A stretch of 47,816 nt of DNA from Anaerolineae bacterium (GTDB taxonomy: Bacteria > Chloroflexota > Anaerolineae > Anaerolineales > Anaerolineaceae), in NCBI GenBank assembly GCA_013177815.1, contig JABLXM010000006.1, positions 1-47,816 on the forward strand, in the 5' to 3' direction. Below are positions 42,452-47,816 of the stretch, piece by piece. A program made the translations under genes and the position numbers. Below the pieces are notes generated by a model. That model had not been told where the DNA came from, searched no databases, and worked only from the letters and a program-made list of their open reading frames with translations. How positions within the stretch are numbered: position 1 is the first letter of the stretch; the number at the start of each line of letters is the position of its first letter.

Positions 42452-42691
42452 ATGGCGATCTATTTGCTGGATAACAGTCTGAAGATCGAAATCTTCTACG
42501 AGTGCATCGATTGCGAATACCCGGACAACATCACTGTGCGCGTCACCGAAGATTGCCCGGAAGAAGAGAAATTAATACGGGCGGACCAGGTCAACCTCTT
42601 CTTGACCCCGCAAGACGCACGCAAACTGGCATTCGCGTTGTTGAGCGCGGCGGAGCAGAGTCACGATGCCGGCAAGCCGCCGGACGAATGA
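42452..42691 (+). CDS. Small acidic conserved hypothetical protein
   Basis: 79 residues from ATG 42452 with GGAGG 10 nt upstream; the frame is open to 42377. Sequence MAIYLLDNSLKIEIFYE, then DCEYPDNITVRVTEDCPEEE and FLTPQDARKLAFALLSAAEQ. It contains three Cys and a C-terminal helix, is probably cytoplasmic and reads as a compact alpha/beta domain. I do not recognise a named family. Confidence 0.65.
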   Translation: MAIYLLDNSLKIEIFYECIDCEYPDNITVRVTEDCPEEEKLIRADQVNLFLTPQDARKLAFALLSAAEQSHDAGKPPDE

Positions 42692-42719
42692 ACCCATATC
42701 CCTCGGAAAGCGATAATTC

Positions 42720-43013
42720 ATGGGCAACCCCTCCAATACCCCCGACCCCGGTCAACCCCCGCATGCCGACCGTGAACACATCAACCCGCTGACCACCCCC
42801 CTATCGGCGCGTGGATTTCCAAAATGGCTGGTCTACAGCATCGCCGTCCTGGGTGTTATCTACCTGCTCAACCCGACCGCCGGTATCATCGAATTGCTGC
42901 CGGATAACCTGCCAATTGTCGGCAACCTGGATGAAGCGGCAGCCTTCTTTCTGGTTTGGGCTGGGCTGGTTGAGATCTTCCAGGGCGACAAACAACCGCC
43001 TGAAAAGCCCTGA
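42720..43013 (+). CDS. Small DUF1232-like membrane protein
   Basis: 97 residues. A Pro-rich N terminus of about 30 residues is followed by a membrane helix (WLVYSIAVLGVIYLLNP) and the pattern LLPDNLPIVGNLDEAAAFFL, which matches the P-D-(x)-I/L-P-x-x-G-x-x-D-D/E core of DUF1232 (YkvA-like) proteins. Function unknown. It converges on the DUF4173 gene with an 18-nt gap. Confidence 0.65.
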   Translation: MGNPSNTPDPGQPPHADREHINPLTTPLSARGFPKWLVYSIAVLGVIYLLNPTAGIIELLPDNLPIVGNLDEAAAFFLVWAGLVEIFQGDKQPPEKP

Positions 43014-43031
43014 GCCGGCAACGGTCTTCGA

Positions 43032-44618
43032 TCAATCCATCCCATACCAGGCGGGACAGTTATACGTATTCCGCCCGTGTTGAATCGTCCAACTCCCCGC
43101 CGCTTTGCCAGCATGGAAATCCTGCCACAGCCCGGAATTTTCATTCAGCAGGCGCGCCGCCTGTGATCGTGAAATATTGAAGGATTGCCACGGCTGCGCC
43201 TGCTCTTCGCTTTGCAGCGCTGCCCGGCAAGCCAGTTCCACCATCAGTCTTGTGCGGGGTTCGTCAGGCAAGTCAGACATCTGCACCATCTCGATCATCA
43301 CTGGAATGGCGTCATCCGAGAGCCTGGCTAGGTATGATACATCCAGCGCTTGGGCATCCAACGCACGCCGGATGTTCTGCCGGGCGATATAGCCATCCAC
43401 GTTGACCGCCGCCAGCGTGAAAGTAAAACCATAACACAGCACCAGCAGCACCAGCGGCGCCCAACCGCGCTTGCCAACCAATTCCAAGATGATTACCCCC
43501 GCCAACAGCGCGCCCAACCAGGGGATGAAGAAGTGCGTGTAAGTCCGCAATTGAGTGAAGCCGTACGCCTGCTCGTAAAGTCCCAGGCGCATCCAGGCGG
43601 AGACCATCATCACGATCACTAACCCGAACATCAGCACCGTCAAGATCGAGAACAGCCGGCGGCGGCTTTGGTTTTCGCGCCGCGAAACGGTCGCCAGCAG
43701 CATGTAGATGGCAAGCGTCAGGATGGCAACGCTGACCAGTTCGTTGAACCCCCGCCGGGCGTATTCTGCAAAAGTGTAACCTGCCTGCGTGATGTTCGCC
43801 CCCCCGCCGAACAGGTATTGGAATTGGATCACGACAAAAAAGGCGAACAGAGCCACCATGCTGCCAAGCAAGATCACCGTCTCCGTCCAACCCAGGAATG
43901 GATGCAGCCAGGGTGAGTCGGGGTCGGGTCGTGACATCTCGCGGCGCGGCAGGATCGCATGCAGCAGCAAGCCGCCCAGCAGGTACGCCAGCACCAGGAT
44001 ATAGAACAAGCGAAAGACATACTCCGGCAGTCTATTGAGATCCAACAATTCCAGCAACGCACCCAGCCGGTCCGCAAAGACCAGGTCTGCCGATGCCAGC
44101 AGGCTCGCCAATGCCGCCACCACCGGCAGAGTGATGAGAATGCCGAGCACAATGGGACCCACACTGTGCCAAAAGCGCCGCCACCCCGAGACCTGCACCG
44201 CGCCCTCTTCGCCCTGCTCCGCTTTCAGCAGCTCTGGCGTCCGAGTAAAGGCAGCCACCCCAGCCCAAAAGCCGGATTCGACATGGTCGCGCACTCGGAA
44301 GCGCACCCAATAGCCATTGCGCCAGGTCAGCGCCAGCAGCCACAGACTGCCCAATGCCGCCATCACCGCCAGGAATACGGTCAGCCCTTCCTGTCGGAAG
44401 GCAACGGTTGCCGCTGCTACCAACGCCAGCGCGCCCAACAGCAAACTCCAACGCGAGATGCGAACGCTTTCTACCCGCGAGAGCAGCAGCCCACCAGCCA
44501 GGATCATCGTAGTCCAAACCAGGAACGAGATACCGACGGATTTCTTCCAGAACAGCAAGTCGACCAACCACCCCAAAACCAGCGCCACAACCAGAAAGAG
44601 GTTTTTATGCTTCATCAT
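43032..44618 (-). CDS. DUF4173-like multi-spanning membrane protein
   Basis: 528 residues from ATG 44616-44618, which overlaps the stop of the 56-residue gene (ATGATG; the second ATG is also possible). About ten to twelve membrane helices cover the first 430 residues; WLHPFLGWTETVILLGSM and GYTFAEYARRGFNELVSVAI are typical of DUF4173. A soluble tail of about 110 residues contains a Cys and several Trp. The function of the family is not known; some members lie near sporulation or envelope genes. Confidence 0.75.
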   Translation of the reverse strand: MMKHKNLFLVVALVLGWLVDLLFWKKSVGISFLVWTTMILAGGLLLSRVESVRISRWSLLLGALALVAAATVAFRQEGLTVFLAVMAALGSLWLLALTWRNGYWVRFRVRDHVESGFWAGVAAFTRTPELLKAEQGEEGAVQVSGWRRFWHSVGPIVLGILITLPVVAALASLLASADLVFADRLGALLELLDLNRLPEYVFRLFYILVLAYLLGGLLLHAILPRREMSRPDPDSPWLHPFLGWTETVILLGSMVALFAFFVVIQFQYLFGGGANITQAGYTFAEYARRGFNELVSVAILTLAIYMLLATVSRRENQSRRRLFSILTVLMFGLVIVMMVSAWMRLGLYEQAYGFTQLRTYTHFFIPWLGALLAGVIILELVGKRGWAPLVLLVLCYGFTFTLAAVNVDGYIARQNIRRALDAQALDVSYLARLSDDAIPVMIEMVQMSDLPDEPRTRLMVELACRAALQSEEQAQPWQSFNISRSQAARLLNENSGLWQDFHAGKAAGSWTIQHGRNTYNCPAWYGMD

Positions 44619-44785
44619 CGCACCACCAAAGTTAGGATCCAGGAGAGTATCAGGACAACGGCGATGGCAATGAAGATTATCTGCTGCCACCGCTGGCGAT
44701 ATTGCTCGCGCGATATCCTGCCCTCACCCGGTTTGGAATTTTGGTTCTTCTTCGCAGTATAGCCATTTTTCTTTCGTTGAGGCAT
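44615..44785 (-). CDS. 56-residue single-pass membrane protein coupled to the DUF4173 gene
   Basis: ATG 44783-44785 with AGAGGG upstream; the frame is open to 44809. A basic N-terminal half (MPQRKKNGYTAKKNQN and so on) is followed by a single membrane helix IIFIAIAVVLILSWILTLVV. It ends with TGA overlapping the DUF4173 start, so the two products are probably made together. It may be a small accessory subunit. Confidence 0.6.
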   Translation of the reverse strand: MPQRKKNGYTAKKNQNSKPGEGRISREQYRQRWQQIIFIAIAVVLILSWILTLVVR

Positions 44786-44843
44786 ACAATCCCTCTCAAT
44801 CGCTGTCAAAACCTATCCAAAATCTGCTCCCAGGGCTGCAAAT

Positions 44844-44868
44844 GAAAAACCCCGGGGCATCCAGGGGC
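44844..44868 (-). terminator. Weak terminator after the fmdB-like gene
   Basis: On the minus strand GCCCC ... GGGG is followed by TTTTTC, about 40-65 nt after the stop of the zinc-ribbon gene. The stem is short (4-5 bp), so efficiency is uncertain. Confidence 0.45.
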
Positions 44869-44908
44869 ATTTATTGTCATCATCGCTGCTTTCCGCTGAA
44901 ATGGGCGG

Positions 44909-45214
44909 TCAATCACCGTCTGTCTTGGAACTGTCCTTGGCAGGCGCTGGTTTCTCCGTCTTGGTCGATTTTTCATCGGATTTCCCGGAATCACCCTCGT
45001 TGGCATGGCTGCTGGCACTGCGTTGACCGGATGGCGAACGATGGTCGGTAGCATAGAACCCCGATCCTTTGAAGACGATACCAACCGGTGTATAGACCTT
45101 GCGCAACGCCTTTTTGCCACACTCCGGGCAGCGGGTCAACGGCGTATCGCTGAATTTTTGGTTCTTCTCAAACTGGACACCACAATTTTCACAGTGGTAG
45201 GTGTAGATCGGCAT
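44909..45214 (-). CDS. FmdB-family zinc-ribbon protein
   Basis: 101 residues. MPIYTYHCENCGVQFEKNQ and RCPECGKKALRKVYTP supply the two CxxC pairs of the FmdB zinc ribbon (Cys8/Cys11 region and the second pair near 29-32), followed by VGIVFKGSGFYATD. The remaining half is a Ser/Lys/Asp-rich disordered tail. Members are proposed to regulate amidase or formamidase genes, but most are of unknown function. A strong promoter lies directly upstream. Confidence 0.88.
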   Translation of the reverse strand: MPIYTYHCENCGVQFEKNQKFSDTPLTRCPECGKKALRKVYTPVGIVFKGSGFYATDHRSPSGQRSASSHANEGDSGKSDEKSTKTEKPAPAKDSSKTDGD

Positions 45215-45260
45215 GCGTCCTCGATATCATCAAATGACAAAAGCGTTCCAACATCACGCT

Positions 45261-45289
45261 ATTATAGTCCCCATCAGGTGGGATGGCAA
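45261..45289 (-). promoter_or_regulatory. Sigma70-type promoter of the fmdB-like gene
   Basis: On the minus strand TTGCCA (45284-45289), exactly 17 nt, then TATAAT (45261-45266), 46 nt before the start codon. Near-consensus. Confidence 0.7.
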
Positions 45290-45369
45290 TACACCCGCTT
45301 GTTTCATATATAATGTTAATCCACCCCGGGGTTGGCGTTGCCCGATTGGATTTTCCCACACCGACCGGA

Positions 45370-45375
45370 TATAAT
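45370..45375 (+). promoter_or_regulatory. Candidate -10 box for the aminotransferase gene
   Basis: A perfect TATAAT lies 59 nt before ATG 45435; a poor TTGGAT (45346-45351) stands at the -35 distance. A second TATAAT is at 45309-45314. Confidence 0.4.
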
Positions 45376-45434
45376 AAAAGTACCCGAACGGTGGCAGCTA
45401 TGCCATCTATCACCGCCTCATTCGAGAATTGCCC

Positions 45435-46832
45435 ATGCGCCAACAATTATTCCATCAGAAATATCCAACCTACAAATCGACCACCGCGCTGGATGACCTG
45501 CGCGCCGCCGATTTCAGCCGGCTGGACCACCACGGTCATGTCTATCTGGATTACACCGGTGGTGGACTGTACGGTGAATCACAGGTGCGCGCGCACCAAC
45601 GATTGTTGTTGGAAGGCGTTTTCGGTAATCCGCATTCCAGCAACCCTTCCTCGTTGGCAGCCACCAGGCTGGTGGAAGCCGCCCGTGAGTGCACACTGGC
45701 ATTCTTCAACGCCTCCCCGGACGAATACGTCGCCATCTTCACCCAGAACGCCACCGGTGCGCTCAAACTGATCGGTGAATCCTATCCCTTTGGGCAGGGC
45801 TGCCGCTACCTGTTGACCTTCGATAACCACAACTCGGTCAACGGCATCCGCGAATACGCGCGCGCCAGGGGCGCCGAAATCACCTATATCCCGCTGCGCC
45901 TGCCGGATATGCACGTGGATGAAAACGCGCTGCGGGACGAACTGTCCAGCGCCGATCCCGGCTGCAACAACCTCTTTGCGTACCCGGCGCAATCCAATTT
46001 CTCATCGGTGCAGCACCCATTGGAATGGATCGACCTGGCGCACCAGGCTGGCTGGCAGGTGGTGCTGGATGCCGCAGCTTTCGCGCCCACCAATCGCTTG
46101 GACCTTTCCCTGGTCAAACCGGATTTCGTGCCGGTATCGTTCTACAAGATCTTCGGTTACCCAACCGGCTTGGGAGCGCTGATCGCCCGGCGGGAGGCGC
46201 TGGCGAAGATGCAGCGACCCTGGTTCGCCGGCGGCACCATCACCGTCGCATCGGTGCAAGGCGGTAAACATTATCTGGCTGAAGCCCCGGCGGCTTTCGA
46301 GGACGGCACGATCGATTATCTTGATATCCCGGCTGTGACGATCGGCTTGGATTACATCCAGACAGTCAGCATCGAGATCATCCACGAGCGGGTACGCTGT
46401 CTCACCGGCTGGCTGCTGGATAACCTGAGCGAACTGAAACATGGCAGCGGCGTACCGCTGGTGCGCATCTATGGACCGCTCACCACCAAGCAGCGCGGCG
46501 GGGCGGTGACGGTCAATTTCTATGACCATGAAGGCTTCCCAATCGACCACCGCACCATCGAGCAGGCAGCCAACCAACACAATATATCGCTGCGTACCGG
46601 CTGTTTTTGCAACCCCGGCGCCGGTGAGCTTGCGCTGGGCATCTCCCAGCCGGAACTGGCTGCCTGTTTTTCAGCCCCCGAGCACAGCCAGCGCTTGAGC
46701 TATGATGACTTCCGCCGCTGCATCGATGGCAAAGCCTCCGGCGCAGTGCGCATCTCGGTTGGCATGGTGAGCAATTTCACCGACGTTGAGAAGTTGTTGA
46801 ATTTCGCCAATGATTTATTGCACCAGGGTTGA
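45435..46832 (+). CDS. Class V aminotransferase, molybdenum cofactor sulfurase-like (no MOSC domain)
   Basis: 465 residues from ATG 45435 (a TTG at 45429 is in frame). PLP-enzyme of the NifS/MOCOS type: GVFGNPHSSNPSS, the PLP-phosphate region TQNATGALKLI, Asp212 (VVLDAAAFAP), PLP-Lys238 (SFYKIFGYPTGLG) and the sulfur-accepting Cys region LRTGCFCNPGAG. These match the N-terminal sulfurase half of eukaryotic MOCOS, but the C-terminal MOSC domain is absent. Expected role: cysteine desulfurase or sulfurtransferase acting on a cofactor. It is followed at 15 nt by a UPF0173 gene, likely one operon. Confidence 0.85.
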   Translation: MRQQLFHQKYPTYKSTTALDDLRAADFSRLDHHGHVYLDYTGGGLYGESQVRAHQRLLLEGVFGNPHSSNPSSLAATRLVEAARECTLAFFNASPDEYVAIFTQNATGALKLIGESYPFGQGCRYLLTFDNHNSVNGIREYARARGAEITYIPLRLPDMHVDENALRDELSSADPGCNNLFAYPAQSNFSSVQHPLEWIDLAHQAGWQVVLDAAAFAPTNRLDLSLVKPDFVPVSFYKIFGYPTGLGALIARREALAKMQRPWFAGGTITVASVQGGKHYLAEAPAAFEDGTIDYLDIPAVTIGLDYIQTVSIEIIHERVRCLTGWLLDNLSELKHGSGVPLVRIYGPLTTKQRGGAVTVNFYDHEGFPIDHRTIEQAANQHNISLRTGCFCNPGAGELALGISQPELAACFSAPEHSQRLSYDDFRRCIDGKASGAVRISVGMVSNFTDVEKLLNFANDLLHQG

Positions 46833-46847
46833 CGTGAGGAGGAGCAT

Positions 46848-47531
46848 ATGAGTTACACTTTCACCTGGCATGGACACGCCACGCTTCAGTTGGACAGCGG
46901 CGGCAAACACATCCTCATTGATCCTTATTTCAACGGCAACCCCATGGTCAAGGTCAAAGCCGGCGAGGTGTCGGCGGATTACATCGTGGTCACGCACGGT
47001 CACGGCGACCACCTGGGCGATACGATCAAGATCGCCAAACGCACCGGTGCGCTGGTGATCGCCAATGCCGAGATCTGCACCTGGCTGCGCGCCAGGGGCG
47101 TACAGACTCACGCCCAGCACCTCGGCGGCGGCTTCCACCATCCTTTTGGCTACCTCAAACTGACGCTGGCGCTGCATGGCTCATCCCTGCCGGATGGCAG
47201 CTACGGCGGCAATCCGGCGGGCGTCCTGCTGACCCTGCCGGACGGCAGGAAGTTGTACTTCGCCGGCGATACCGGTCTCTTCGGCGATATGGCATTGATC
47301 GGCGCAGAAGGGTTGGAGTTGGCGGTGCTGCCAATCGGCGACAACTTCACCATGGGACCGGACGATGCCCTTCGGGCGGTCAAACTGCTGCAACCCAAAC
47401 ACGTCATCCCCATCCACTACAACACTTGGGATCTGATCCGGCAGGATGTCGATACCTGGGCGCGGCGGGTGCAGAATGAGACCAGCGCGCTCCCGGTCGT
47501 GCTTCAGCCAGGTGGCAGTTTCAGTGACTGA
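46848..47531 (+). CDS. UPF0173-family metal-dependent hydrolase
   Basis: 227 residues. Beta-lactamase fold with TWHGHATLQLDSGGKHILID at the N terminus, the metal motif THGHGDHLGD, FAGDTGLFGDM and the terminal PIHYNTWDLI. Length and motifs match UPF0173/YtkL proteins, which lack an assigned substrate. GAGGAGG precedes the ATG. Confidence 0.9.
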   Translation: MSYTFTWHGHATLQLDSGGKHILIDPYFNGNPMVKVKAGEVSADYIVVTHGHGDHLGDTIKIAKRTGALVIANAEICTWLRARGVQTHAQHLGGGFHHPFGYLKLTLALHGSSLPDGSYGGNPAGVLLTLPDGRKLYFAGDTGLFGDMALIGAEGLELAVLPIGDNFTMGPDDALRAVKLLQPKHVIPIHYNTWDLIRQDVDTWARRVQNETSALPVVLQPGGSFSD

Positions 47532-47573
47532 CCGTTCGCGCAACCATCCCGTCCCACCGGTGTTTTGGCAAGC

Positions 47574-47816
47574 ATGAACGCGCTTCACGCGGCTCACCCC
47601 GCGCCGCCCGGCGCCCCTCGCTGGCAAGGCGCAACCGATCGCCTATCCTTTGACGTGTCTGGCGTGCGCCAGGCGCTGCTCGACTTGGAGCTGCCGGTCT
47701 ATCTGGTTGACGTGGACGGCGCAACGGCTGCCGGTCACCACGGGCAAGCCGAACCCGGTGGGCTGCCGTTGCTGGCATATCTGCCGCCGTTGCCTTACCG
47801 GCGCCTGGGCGATCCT
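47574..47816 (+). CDS. PfaD-like polyunsaturated fatty acid/polyketide enoyl reductase, N-terminal part
   Basis: 81 codons from ATG 47574 up to the window end. LPLLAYLPPLPYRRLGDP is the hallmark N-terminal block of PfaD proteins, preceded by a typical QALLDLELPVYLVDVDG stretch. PfaD is the FMN-dependent trans-acting enoyl reductase of PUFA and some polyketide synthases, so a synthase may lie to the right. No strong ribosome binding site is visible; the stop is outside view. Confidence 0.72.
   Translation, partial: MNALHAAHPAPPGAPRWQGATDRLSFDVSGVRQALLDLELPVYLVDVDGATAAGHHGQAEPGGLPLLAYLPPLPYRRLGDP

Noticed and set aside
43959-44762. 267-codon Gln/His-rich plus-strand frame
   Set aside because: Antisense to the DUF4173 gene; the composition is what complementary membrane-protein codons produce.

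Overview
The window looks like chromosomal DNA of a Chloroflexota bacterium, most likely an Anaerolineae relative. This is inferred from gene style and not proven: large MalT/AfsR-type regulators, lipoproteins and secreted proteins with Pro/Thr/Glu-rich linkers, many ABC importers, GT39 and DUF4173 membrane proteins, and no outer-membrane genes. No rRNA or CRISPR is visible.

Left part (1-11949). The 3' end of a BTAD regulator (+) meets a 12-gene minus-strand operon head-on across a two-way terminator. Read in transcription order the operon encodes an SDR reductase, a KAS III-like protein, a CoA-transferase, a SCP-x-type thiolase, an OB-fold partner (DUF35), an alpha/beta hydrolase, a MaoC-like hotdog protein and a complete Liv-type ABC importer (binding lipoprotein, LivG, LivF, LivH, LivM). 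Import of a small acid and its acyl-CoA conversion are probably one pathway. Its promoter carries two 11-bp direct repeats placed like a Pho box.

Middle part (12494-30800), almost all minus strand. It holds a nitroreductase/radical SAM/MBL cluster, two P2-type ATPases, a SPASM radical SAM protein, a cupin, a MalT-type LuxR regulator interrupted by one in-frame TGA, an MFS carrier, a ChrB-like protein, a VTT membrane protein, a broken MGDG-synthase-like glycosyltransferase and a CrtO-like acyltransferase. Three start points here (before the acyltransferase, cupin and SPASM genes) share one promoter design: ACTTT repeats at an 11-bp period, a CATG, then exactly 20 nt to a TATNNT -10 box. This points to an undescribed local regulon.

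Right part (30837-47816). A secreted beta-helix protein, a zone of decayed genes (including a substrate-binding protein frameshifted by an 11-bp tandem repeat), a large secreted LasA-like M23 peptidase, a GT39 glycosyltransferase, two tandem CBS-domain proteins, small conserved proteins, a DUF4173 membrane protein with a 56-residue partner, an FmdB-type zinc ribbon, a MOCOS-like class V aminotransferase, a UPF0173 hydrolase and the start of a PfaD-like gene cut by the window edge. The promoter zone of the M23 gene repeats the TTGTAAC 11-bp motif seen before the acyl-CoA/Liv operon, at nearly the same distance from its -10 box.
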